From positions 1 through 26,594 of the forward strand of contig CALDGN010000278.1 of assembly GCA_937942965.1 (NCBI GenBank): DNA of 26,594 bases. The letters run 5' to 3'. This document shows positions 16,564 to 22,724 of this stretch, piece by piece (position 1 is the stretch's first letter; each line of letters starts with the position of its first letter). A program made the position numbers and the translations under genes. Below the pieces are notes generated by a model. It was not told the origin of the DNA. It made no database searches and saw only the letters and a list, made by a program, of their open reading frames with translations. Source of the stretch: an uncultured Acidimicrobiales bacterium. GTDB lineage: Bacteria > Actinomycetota > Acidimicrobiia > Acidimicrobiales > UBA10347.

Positions 16564-16741
16564 AGGATCAGTGTCCTCTTCCCTCAAGTTCCTTAAGGAA
16601 ACCTAGTAGCAGTTGTAGTGCTGTGGATTTGTGCAGAACTGCCGAAACCGTTCTGCTCATGCGGATGTTGGTTGTGGGTACCGAAGACGGTCTTCCACAA
16701 GCTGGCGGGTGTCGGTGCCAGGACCGGTGCACAACTTCGCA

Positions 16742-16750
16742 TTGTCCACG
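16742..16750 (+). promoter_or_regulatory. DnaA-box-like site
   Basis: TTGTCCACG, 8 of 9 against the actinobacterial box TTGTCCACA. Confidence 0.6.
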
Positions 16751-16789
16751 GTTATACCCAAGTCGTGCACATCTTTGTCCAGCGCGCGC

Positions 16790-16798
16790 TGTGGATGA
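16790..16798 (-). promoter_or_regulatory. DnaA-box-like site
   Basis: TGTGGATGA, reverse complement TCATCCACA, 8 of 9 against TTATCCACA. Confidence 0.6.
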
Positions 16799-16891
16799 GC
16801 GATGCTCCATATTGCTCGCAATCGCCCGTTCGCTTCGCTCGGCTGGCTCTGCGGATTGGCGGTGTGCAACACATGGGCGCTCGAATCGCAC

Positions 16892-18328
16892 CTACGCGGC
16901 TGACCTTCCGGACTTGATGGTCTGGATCAGCTCGGTGACCTGGTCGTAGACCTGGCGTCGTTCAGCGATGAGCTTCTTGACCTTTTCAACGGAGTGAATG
17001 ACGGTCGTGTGGTCACGCCCACCGAACTCACGAGCGATGGCTGGGTAGCTCATGTCGGTTAGCTCACGCATGACGTACATGGCGATCTGGCGAGCTGAGA
17101 CGAGGGGACGCCGGCGACTGGCGCCACACAGCTCTTCGATCGAGAAGCCGAAGTGGGCCGCTGACGAATCGAGAATCATCTGTGGCGTGATGGTCCGAGG
17201 CTCAGGTTCGTTGACCAAGTCGGACAGGACCTTCTTGGCGACGTCGAGCGTCAGTGGCTCGTTCGTGAGCTGGGCATAGGCCGTGGCACGAATGAGTGCG
17301 CCTTCGAGTTCACGAATGTTGTTCGTGATGTTGCTCGCAATGAACTCGAGGATGTCGTTGTCGATGCTGATGTGATCGTTCTCGGTGCGAGTCCGAAGAA
17401 TCGCCAGGCGAGTTTCGATATCCGGTGGCTGGATGTCGGTGATCAAGCCCATCTTGAATCGGCTGCGAAGACGATCCTCGAGGGTGGGGATCGCGTCAGG
17501 TGGGCGATCGGAGGACAACACGATCTGGCGATCGGCCTGGTGCAGCGTGTTGAAGGTATGGAACAGCTCTTCTTGCAGAGCGTCCTTGCCTTCCAAGAAC
17601 TGGATGTCATCGATGAGCAGCACGTCGTTCTCGCGGTAGCGCCGCTTGAACTCGCTGGTCGTGTTCGAACGAATTGCGTCGACGAACTCGCTGAGCAAGG
17701 TCTCGGTCGTGACGTAACAGACCCGGTAGGTCGGATAGTTCTCGTTGACGTAGTGGGCAATTGCCTGCAGCAGGTGGGTCTTGCCCAGACCGGCGTGTCC
17801 ATGAATGAACAGCGGGTTGTACGACCGTGATGGCGTTTCGGCGACGGCCAGTGCGGCCGCGTGGGCGAAACGGTTCGACGAGCCGGTCACAAACCGCTCA
17901 AAGGTGTAGCGGTTATTGATCGTCGGGGTTGGTGTGCCCGACGAGGATCCGCTGGTGGTCGGCGTACTCGTTGCGGTCGACCGACTCTGGTCGACTGCGT
18001 TGAGTGCGGCGCGATGTTCGTTGGCAGCAACGAGTTCTTCGGGCTCGATCGAGAGCTCGGGCGATTCGTTGACATGCACAACAACCCCAAAGGTTGTTGT
18101 TGGTCCACACACCTCTTCGAAGGCGTCTTGGACCATCACGTGGTACCGGTTGTTGATGCGCTCCATTGCGATCACGCTCGGCACTTCGAGCTGGACATGG
18201 GTCGCCCCGTCCGGATCGTGGCGACTTGTGGTCGTGATTCCGGCAAAGGTGGAGAGCCAGACCGCGTCGTTGAGTTGTGAGCGAATTTGCTCGGCAACGG
18301 CGGCCCAGAGCGTCTCAGATGTAGACAA
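16892..18328 (-). CDS. dnaA: Chromosomal replication initiator DnaA
   Basis: A 478-residue DnaA with a TTG start at 18328, preceded by GGGAGAAATC (good ribosome site). Domain I is residues 1-85; domain II (about 86-140) is a Ser/Thr-rich linker. The AAA+ domain starts near 141 (YTFERFVTGSSNRFAHAAA), with Walker A GHAGLGKT at 177-184, where the usual GGVGLGKT has GHA, and Walker B LLIDDIQF near 237. The arginine-finger region is DRLRSRFKMGL. Domain IV ends with the DnaA signature GGRDHTTVIHSVEKV. It binds DnaA boxes at oriC with ATP to open the origin. It is divergent from rpmH and followed by oriC. Confidence 0.98.
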   Translation of the reverse strand: MSTSETLWAAVAEQIRSQLNDAVWLSTFAGITTTSRHDPDGATHVQLEVPSVIAMERINNRYHVMVQDAFEEVCGPTTTFGVVVHVNESPELSIEPEELVAANEHRAALNAVDQSRSTATSTPTTSGSSSGTPTPTINNRYTFERFVTGSSNRFAHAAALAVAETPSRSYNPLFIHGHAGLGKTHLLQAIAHYVNENYPTYRVCYVTTETLLSEFVDAIRSNTTSEFKRRYRENDVLLIDDIQFLEGKDALQEELFHTFNTLHQADRQIVLSSDRPPDAIPTLEDRLRSRFKMGLITDIQPPDIETRLAILRTRTENDHISIDNDILEFIASNITNNIRELEGALIRATAYAQLTNEPLTLDVAKKVLSDLVNEPEPRTITPQMILDSSAAHFGFSIEELCGASRRRPLVSARQIAMYVMRELTDMSYPAIAREFGGRDHTTVIHSVEKVKKLIAERRQVYDQVTELIQTIKSGRSAA

Positions 18329-18340
18329 GATTTCTCCCGA

Positions 18341-18361
18341 ACGTGTGCGTGCGCGTGCGCA
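18341..18361. repeat. Alternating purine-pyrimidine tract in dnaA leader
   Basis: 21 bases alternate purine and pyrimidine without a break, rich in GT and GC steps, just 13 bases upstream of the dnaA start codon. Such tracts favour Z-DNA under negative supercoiling. Confidence 0.55.
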
Positions 18362-18477
18362 GGCGATGCAGATGGTGCGTGCTCGGCCACGTGGTCTCCG
18401 GATCCACCGCAGCCAATCACTGTAAAGATTGGTCCCTGAGTGTGCGTGAGGGATCCCCCCTCATGCAGCTTCGGGAA

Positions 18478-18506
18478 CTTATCACCACGATTGCGGTGTT
18501 GTGCAA
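18478..18506 (-). promoter_or_regulatory. Candidate dnaA promoter
   Basis: On the minus strand TTGCAC (18506-18501), 17-base spacer, GATAAG (18483-18478) fit a -35/-10 pair at 4-5 of 6 bases each. Start would be near 18471, leaving a leader of about 140 bases to dnaA. Confidence 0.35.
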
Positions 18507-18558
18507 GAGGTGATTTGGCTCGTTCGACGCGAAGTGCGCGGTGAGCTCGCGGCCAGTG

Positions 18559-18587
18559 TTGTTGCTGTTGCTGGAAGGGCCTAGCGT
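18559..18587 (+). promoter_or_regulatory. Candidate rpmH promoter
   Basis: TTGTTG (18559-18564), 17-base spacer, TAGCGT (18582-18587). Position, about 100 bases before rpmH, and spacing fit a housekeeping promoter, but the -10 is weak. Confidence 0.3.
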
Positions 18588-18687
18588 TATGCGGAGCCTT
18601 TGGGCCGGGACCCTCGTTTGCCGCTTCTCCCGGTTCATCACCCGCTCGGACCCTCCGTCCGAGCCCATTGAACGATTGGGACGAATC

Positions 18688-18822
18688 GTGAAGAGAACCT
18701 TTCAGCCGAACGTACGCCGCCGCTCCAAGCGCCACGGATTCCGCTCGCGGATGTCAACCAAGGCCGGCCGCCGCATTGTGAACGGTCGCCGCCGCCAGGG
18801 CCGCAAGAAGCTCTCGGCCTGA
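18688..18822 (+). CDS. rpmH: Ribosomal protein L34
   Basis: A 44-residue protein starting at the GTG at 18688: MKRTFQPNVRRRSKRHGFRS followed by RMSTKAGRRIV and a lysine/arginine-rich end. Length and sequence match bacterial L34 throughout. It is part of the large ribosomal subunit. An in-frame extension upstream to 18541 is an artefact. It heads the rpmH-rnpA-yidD-yidC operon, the conserved order in bacteria. The stop TGA at 18820 lies 36 bases before the first usable standard start of rnpA. Confidence 0.97.
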   Translation: MKRTFQPNVRRRSKRHGFRSRMSTKAGRRIVNGRRRQGRKKLSA

Positions 18823-18857
18823 ATCAGGCACTGAGCGCTCGCGCGTCATTCGATGCG

Positions 18858-19190
18858 TTGTCGACGACTGGTCGACGACGTAATGGCCGTGTGTGCTGGT
18901 TGCGATGGGCTCCCTTGCCCGACGATCACGAGATTGCACCCTATATTGGGTATGCAGTTGGGCGATCGGTTGGCAATGCCGTCATCCGTAACCGCATCCG
19001 CCGGCGATTGCGGGCCATTCTGGCCGACCATTCGAATGAACTCCGCCCGGGCCTCTACCTGTTCGGCGTCAAGCATGCCCACGCTGCATCGATCGAGTTC
19101 ACGAAACTCCAGGACGACGTCCTGGAGTTGGTGCGCGCCATCGCCGCAGCGGACATGCCCGAGACCGACAGCATGAAGACGCGGGCATGA
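18858..19190 (+). CDS. rnpA: Ribonuclease P protein component
   Basis: The only standard in-frame start is the TTG at 18858, giving 110 residues. The RNase P protein core is clear: PYIGYAVGRSVGNAVIRNRI then RRRLRAIL, the RNR-motif helix, followed by a typical beta strand ending LYLFGVKHA. It binds RNase P RNA and helps cleave the 5' leader of tRNAs. The reading frame continues upstream without a stop and encodes LSARASFDALSTTGRR, which resembles the conserved N-terminal F-x-x-V strand of the family; this would need the CTG at 18831 as start and gives 119 residues. The end overlaps yidD by four bases (ATGA). Confidence 0.9.
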   Translation: MSTTGRRRNGRVCWLRWAPLPDDHEIAPYIGYAVGRSVGNAVIRNRIRRRLRAILADHSNELRPGLYLFGVKHAHAASIEFTKLQDDVLELVRAIAAADMPETDSMKTRA

Positions 19191-19405
19191 AGAAGACAGT
19201 GCTTGCCGCGTTGGGTTGGTACCAACAGTACCGATCTCTGCGACCGCCTGCCTGCCGCTATCTGCCCACCTGCTCGGCCTACGCCGCCGAAGCGGTCGAA
19301 GTTCATGGTGTTGTCCGTGGCCTTTGGTTCGCAACTCGCCGCGTCGGCCGCTGCCATCCCCTTGGCGGGCACGGGCTTGACCCCGTCCCTGCTCCCCCAT
19401 CGTGA
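19187..19405 (+). CDS. yidD: Membrane protein insertion efficiency factor YidD
   Basis: A 72-residue protein with the family signature: WYQQYRSLRPPACRYLPTCSAYAAEAVEVHG and GLWFATRRVGRCHPLGGHGLDPVP, including the conserved cysteines (CRYLPTCS, GRCHP). YidD is a small amphipathic inner-membrane-associated protein that aids YidC-dependent insertion. It starts in the rnpA stop (ATGA overlap), so translation is coupled. Length is typical. Confidence 0.96.
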   Translation: MKKTVLAALGWYQQYRSLRPPACRYLPTCSAYAAEAVEVHGVVRGLWFATRRVGRCHPLGGHGLDPVPAPPS

Positions 19406-19439
19406 CCATGCCTGACGAACACCATGTTTGAGAAAAGCA

Positions 19440-20672
19440 ATGCTTGATCCAATTTTCGATCTCCTGGCCGGCCTGTTGGCCTGGTTCTACTCCCTCGTAC
19501 CGAGCTACGGCTTTGCGATCATCGCGCTGACCACCCTCGTGTTGTTGGTGCTGTCGCCGCTGACCTATCGCAGCACCAAGTCGATGGTGTCGATGCGCCG
19601 CATCCAGCCCCAGGTGCGCAAGCTGCAAAAGAAGTACAAAGACGACCGCGAGCGCATGAATCAGGAGATGATGGCGCTCTACCAGCAGCACAACGTCAGT
19701 CCGCTCAGCGGCTGTCTGCCAATCCTGGTCCAGTCGCCGGTGTTCATCGTGATGTTCCGCGTTATCCGCGGTATTACGCGACGCTCATCCGATATCGGCT
19801 TCGAAGCTGCCCGCATTGCGGCGTCCGGCGCCGAGGCCCAAGCAACCGGAGCCGCCGGCTTCGTGGTGCCCGAGGTCGACAAGGCCGCTCGCAACTTCAA
19901 CCCCGAATATCTCGACCAGGACAGCGAGCTCTACCAAGCCCTGATCCAGGACAACGAAATGCTGTGGCTGGGCATCGACCTGAGCCGCACGCCGCTCGAA
20001 GTGCTGGGCGATTCGATCAGCAGCTCGATCCCCTACCTGTTGATGGTGGCCCTTGTGGCCGTGCTCGGCTGGTACCAGCAGCAGCAGATCGCAGGCCGTG
20101 CGACCGGCGAAATCAGCTCCCAGCAGCAGATGATCATGCGGATTATCCCCTGGATGCTGCCGATCTTCGCCTTCACGATGCCCGGCGGTCTGGTGCTGTA
20201 CTTCATCGTTTCCTCGCTGCTGCGCGTGATCCAGCAGGCATACCTGACCCGCACGATCTACGCCGACGAAGAACTCAACACGCCCATCGAAGTCGAAGAT
20301 GATGACGACGACGATGATGACGATGATGACGAGCCGGAGAATCCGCTCGCTGGACTGTTCGGTGGCGGCAATAAGTCGTCTGCCGCGAAAGAACCAGCCG
20401 CAAGTACTCGCCATGGCAGCCGACGACCCGTTTCTGACGGCTCGTCACGGCGCCAGCGCACCAAACCTCCCCGAGACCGCACGACTGCGGACACCACCAA
20501 AGAGGCTCCTGGCCGCCGGAATCGAGCAGTTGGCTCGTCCAAGGCGGATGACACCTCCTCGGGTTGGGGCCGAGCCAAGCGCTCGACCACATCCAATATT
20601 GACGAACCCTCGAAACCGGCGTCGCGCCGGGTCACGCCTAAGGGCGAATCGGGCCGTCCGAAGAAGAAATAG
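19440..20672 (+). CDS. yidC: Membrane protein insertase YidC
   Basis: A 410-residue protein from the ATG at 19440, with AGAAAAGCA just before it; an in-frame TTG at 19428 is possible. The first helix is in IFDLLAGLLAWFYSLVPSYG and the second in GFAIIALTTLVLLVLSPL. The cytoplasmic coiled segment is KLQKKYKDDRERMNQEMMALYQQH, followed by the conserved NVSPLSGCLPILVQSPVF. Later helices are in YLLMVALVAVLGWYQQQ and WMLPIFAFTMPGGLVLYFIV. It inserts proteins into the membrane alone or with Sec. The C-terminal about 125 residues are unusual: a run of 11 aspartates at 287-297, then Ser/Arg/Lys-rich sequence ending RPKKK. It lies 34 bases after yidD and 14 before jag. Confidence 0.96.
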   Translation: MLDPIFDLLAGLLAWFYSLVPSYGFAIIALTTLVLLVLSPLTYRSTKSMVSMRRIQPQVRKLQKKYKDDRERMNQEMMALYQQHNVSPLSGCLPILVQSPVFIVMFRVIRGITRRSSDIGFEAARIAASGAEAQATGAAGFVVPEVDKAARNFNPEYLDQDSELYQALIQDNEMLWLGIDLSRTPLEVLGDSISSSIPYLLMVALVAVLGWYQQQQIAGRATGEISSQQQMIMRIIPWMLPIFAFTMPGGLVLYFIVSSLLRVIQQAYLTRTIYADEELNTPIEVEDDDDDDDDDDDEPENPLAGLFGGGNKSSAAKEPAASTRHGSRRPVSDGSSRRQRTKPPRDRTTADTTKEAPGRRNRAVGSSKADDTSSGWGRAKRSTTSNIDEPSKPASRRVTPKGESGRPKKK

Positions 20673-20686
20673 AAAGCTGGAACATT

Positions 20687-21772
20687 ATGGAGTGGATTGT
20701 TACAACCGCTCGAACGGTCGAAGAGGCACAGTCTCGTGCCCTCGATCTGCTCGGCGTTGATCACGACGATGCGGAAATTCAGGTCATCGAAGAGGGCAAG
20801 ACTGGCCTGTTCGGACGCACCAAGAGCGAAGCACGAGTGCGTGCTCGCATTAAGCCAAAGGCACCACCGGTCAAAGAAGAACGCCGTGGCGGTCGCAACG
20901 ACCGCAACCGCAACCGCAACCGCGGTGGCAACGGTGGCAATGGCGGCGGAGGCCGTGGTCAAGGTGGTGGCGGTAACAACCGCAACCGCAACAACAACAA
21001 GGGTGGTGGCGGTAACAACCGCAACCGCAACAACAACAAGGGCGATAACGCGTCTGATGGCAACAACAAGAGCGACAGCGGCGCCGGTGACGCAGTGACG
21101 GCCAGCGCAGCAGCTGCGGGCGGTCAGAGCGACGGGGGTCGCGATGGCGGCAACCGTGGCGGCGGTCGTGGCCAGGGCGGTGGCGGTAACAACCGCAACC
21201 GCAACCGGAACCGTGGAGGCGGCGGCGGTCGTGGCCAGGGCGGTGGTCGTGAAGATCGCGAAGACCGCGAAGAGATGCCGATTGACGAACAGCGTTCGAC
21301 GCTGTCCGAGTTCGTTGCTGGCGTTGCCACCGTGTTTGACGACACCGCTGTTGTTGAACTGGTCGAAGAAGACACCACGCTGATTGCACAGGTCACCGGC
21401 GACAATGCCGAAGATCTTGGCCGTCTCATTGGTAACAAGGCCTCGACCCTGCAGACGCTCGAAGAGCTGTCCCGCACCGCAATGCACCGTGCAGCCGCTG
21501 GTCGCCGATACCACCGCATCCAGGTGGACGTCGATGGCTACCGTGCTCGCCGCAAGGAAGCACTCGCCCGTTTCGCCACCCAGGTTGCCGAATCGGTCGT
21601 TGCGACCGGCGAAAGCAAGGCCATGGAGCCAATGGGCGCTGCGGATCGCAAGCTCATCCACGATGCCGTTTCTGAGGTTGCTGGCGTTGAAACCGTGAGC
21701 GAGGGCCGTGATCCTCGCCGCTACATCGTCATTCACCCTCTCGCTGGTGCCGGAGCTGACGAAGAAGAATGA
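20687..21772 (+). CDS. Jag/KhpB RNA-binding protein with Gly/Asn/Arg-rich insert
   Basis: A 361-residue protein. Jag-N is at residues 1-52 (SRALDLLGVDHDDAEIQVIEEGKTGLFG). The KH domain is at about 205-280 and the R3H domain at about 310-352, with R3H motif RKLIH. Between them, residues about 62-196 form a low-complexity insert of RN/RG/GG/NN repeats, predicted disordered and strongly basic. The KH loop reads GNKA where the usual GxxG is expected, so RNA binding through KH may be altered. Jag/KhpB binds RNA with KhpA and affects cell division and elongation in Firmicutes. Its place between yidC and rsmG is conserved. The gene overlaps rsmG by four bases. Confidence 0.92.
   Translation: MEWIVTTARTVEEAQSRALDLLGVDHDDAEIQVIEEGKTGLFGRTKSEARVRARIKPKAPPVKEERRGGRNDRNRNRNRGGNGGNGGGGRGQGGGGNNRNRNNNKGGGGNNRNRNNNKGDNASDGNNKSDSGAGDAVTASAAAAGGQSDGGRDGGNRGGGRGQGGGGNNRNRNRNRGGGGGRGQGGGREDREDREEMPIDEQRSTLSEFVAGVATVFDDTAVVELVEEDTTLIAQVTGDNAEDLGRLIGNKASTLQTLEELSRTAMHRAAAGRRYHRIQVDVDGYRARRKEALARFATQVAESVVATGESKAMEPMGAADRKLIHDAVSEVAGVETVSEGRDPRRYIVIHPLAGAGADEEE
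20963..21040 (+). repeat. Perfect 39-bp tandem repeat in jag
   Basis: Two adjacent identical 39-base units (20963-21001 and 21002-21040) encode GGGGNNRNRNNNK twice. A related but diverged unit starts near 21177. The repeats lie in the Gly/Asn/Arg-rich insert and are prone to length change. Confidence 0.85.
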
Positions 21773-22404
21773 CTCCTGAGCTTCAGGACCGTTTGTTAGC
21801 GGCACTGGAGCGCCCCCACCGCCTGGGGATGATTGGCGGCGAACTTTGGGATCAGCTGGCGCACTGCGCCAGCTTTTCCCGCGTTTTGGCCCAAGTTCTC
21901 GGAGAAGAGCCGCATGGATATGCGGTTGATCTCGGAACGGGCGGAGGATTGCCGGGCGTTGCGCTTGCCGCACGTTTTCCCCACCTCATGTGGACATTGG
22001 TGGAAATACGCACCTCTCGAGCAACGGAAGTAGAGCGAGCCTTGTCTCGGGCTTCCATCGAGAATGCGGAGCTTCGAATTGAACCAGCCCAGGATCTTGG
22101 CCATGACCCGGACCTGCGAGAACGGGCAGCCGTTGCGGTTGCTCGCTCGTTCGGCCCACCATCGATGACCGCTGAATGTGGCGCGGGACTGGTCGCGGTG
22201 GGCGGAAGCTTGATCGTCAGCGAACCACCCCAGGATGATCCCGAACGCTGGCCCACTGGGGCCTTGGCGTTGCTGGGATGGTCAGCGCCTACGATCCACG
22301 AAGACGATGGGCACCGGTTTGCCGTGCTGCGCAAGGAAGCGTCACTACGCAACCAACTCCCCCGTCGTCGCACCAAACCACTCCAACGCTGGATCTCGAA
22401 GTAG
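21769..22404 (+). CDS. rsmG: 16S rRNA (guanine-527-N7) methyltransferase
   Basis: A 211-residue RsmG. The AdoMet motif I is DLGTGGGLPG (residues 54-63), followed by the acidic motif II region TLVEIRTSRATEVERAL. The later ARSFGPPSMTAECGAGLV is the usual Arg/Phe-rich motif before the GG turn in GGSLIV. It methylates N7 of G527 in 16S rRNA, and its loss gives low-level streptomycin resistance in other bacteria. It starts inside the jag stop (ATGA overlap), so coupling is likely. The C-terminus is basic and typical in length. Confidence 0.95.
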   Translation: MTPELQDRLLAALERPHRLGMIGGELWDQLAHCASFSRVLAQVLGEEPHGYAVDLGTGGGLPGVALAARFPHLMWTLVEIRTSRATEVERALSRASIENAELRIEPAQDLGHDPDLRERAAVAVARSFGPPSMTAECGAGLVAVGGSLIVSEPPQDDPERWPTGALALLGWSAPTIHEDDGHRFAVLRKEASLRNQLPRRRTKPLQRWISK

Positions 22405-22441
22405 CGATATGCGGGTGTCAGGTCGAGCCGAGGCTCCCTGA

Positions 22442-22457
22442 CGTTTCACGTGAAACA
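22442..22457. promoter_or_regulatory. parS site 1
   Basis: CGTTTCACGTGAAACA matches the parS consensus TGTTTCACGTGAAACA at 15 of 16 bases. ParB loads here. Confidence 0.93.
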
Positions 22458-22488
22458 AGGTTGAGCAGCCTCTCCGTTCGCGACGACA

Positions 22489-22504
22489 TGTTCCACGTGA
22501 AACA
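22489..22504. promoter_or_regulatory. parS site 2
   Basis: TGTTCCACGTGAAACA, 15 of 16 bases to consensus, 47 bases after site 1. Confidence 0.93.
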
Positions 22505-22534
22505 TGTTTGAGCAGGTCATGGCGCACGTGGCAA

Positions 22535-22550
22535 TGTTCCACGTGAAACA
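22535..22550. promoter_or_regulatory. parS site 3
   Basis: TGTTCCACGTGAAACA, identical to site 2, 46 bases further. Confidence 0.93.
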
Positions 22551-22589
22551 TGCTCCAACGATCTGAACCTCGTCGCAGCCTGTTCACCG

Positions 22590-22605
22590 TGTTTCACGTG
22601 AAACA
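22590..22605. promoter_or_regulatory. parS site 4
   Basis: TGTTTCACGTGAAACA, perfect consensus, 55 bases after site 3. Confidence 0.95.
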
Positions 22606-22609
22606 GGAC

Positions 22610-22626
22610 GATGGATCAAATCCATC
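22610..22626. repeat. Perfect hairpin next to parS 4
   Basis: GATGGAT and ATCCATC pair perfectly around CAA, five bases after the last parS site. Confidence 0.55.
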
Positions 22627-22648
22627 CATACGTTGATCGTTGTGCGTG

Positions 22649-22654
22649 TTGACA
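22649..22654 (+). promoter_or_regulatory. TTGACA box, possible parA -35
   Basis: A perfect -35 hexamer about 70 bases before the parA ATG. At 17 bases the downstream hexamer is TTGTGA, a poor -10; TGAGAT at 22675 is better but 20 bases away. Confidence 0.3.
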
Positions 22655-22724
22655 AACGAGACTCATGGGGTTTGTGAGATTCTTGTGGTGATTGTCACCA
22701 CTTGCTCCCGATGGGCTGACTACC

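Larger units (their letters stand above)
16564..16891. other. Candidate chromosomal origin, oriC
   Basis: The dnaA-dnaN gap, about 328 bases, is the usual oriC place in actinobacteria. It holds several 9-mers close to the DnaA box TTATCCACA or TTGTCCACA: TTGTCCACG at 16742, TGTGGATGA at 16790 (both 8 of 9), and weaker ones: TGTGGATTT at 16622, TGTGGGTAC at 16673, TCTTCCACA at 16691, TTATACCCA at 16752, TTGTCCAGC at 16775, and TTGTGCAGA at 16629. It also has a 12-base palindrome TTCCTTAAGGAA at 16589-16600, next to the dnaN start. No AT-rich 13-mer cluster stands out. Confidence 0.65.
18329..18687. other. Divergent dnaA-rpmH intergenic region
   Basis: 359 bases without a gene, holding the promoters for both directions, the alternating tract at 18341-18361, and a hairpin TGAGGG/CCCTCA at 18447-18463. 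One DnaA-like 9-mer is not evident here. Confidence 0.6.
22405..22724. other. parS-bearing intergenic region
   Basis: 320 bases before parA without a gene. It holds four parS sites, a hairpin GATGGAT-CAA-ATCCATC at 22610-22626, and a TTGACA box at 22649-22654 that could be the -35 of a parA promoter, though no good -10 follows at 17 bases. Confidence 0.75.

Noticed and set aside
16622..16783. All weak DnaA-box-like 9-mers as individual sites
   Set aside because: Matches of only 7 of 9 are frequent by chance; they are listed together under the origin and only the two 8-of-9 sites are separate.
18541..18687. In-frame N-terminal extension of rpmH
   Set aside because: L34 is 44 residues with a fixed MKRTFQP start; the extension covers the promoter region.
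20258..21973. Minus-strand open frame of 571 codons antisense to jag and yidC
   Set aside because: Low-complexity Ala/Thr/Val mirrors the Gly/Asn/Arg repeats; jag and yidC are clear on the plus strand.
22523..22532. Another parS core near GCACGTGG
   Set aside because: Only the central CACGTG is present; flanks do not match parS.
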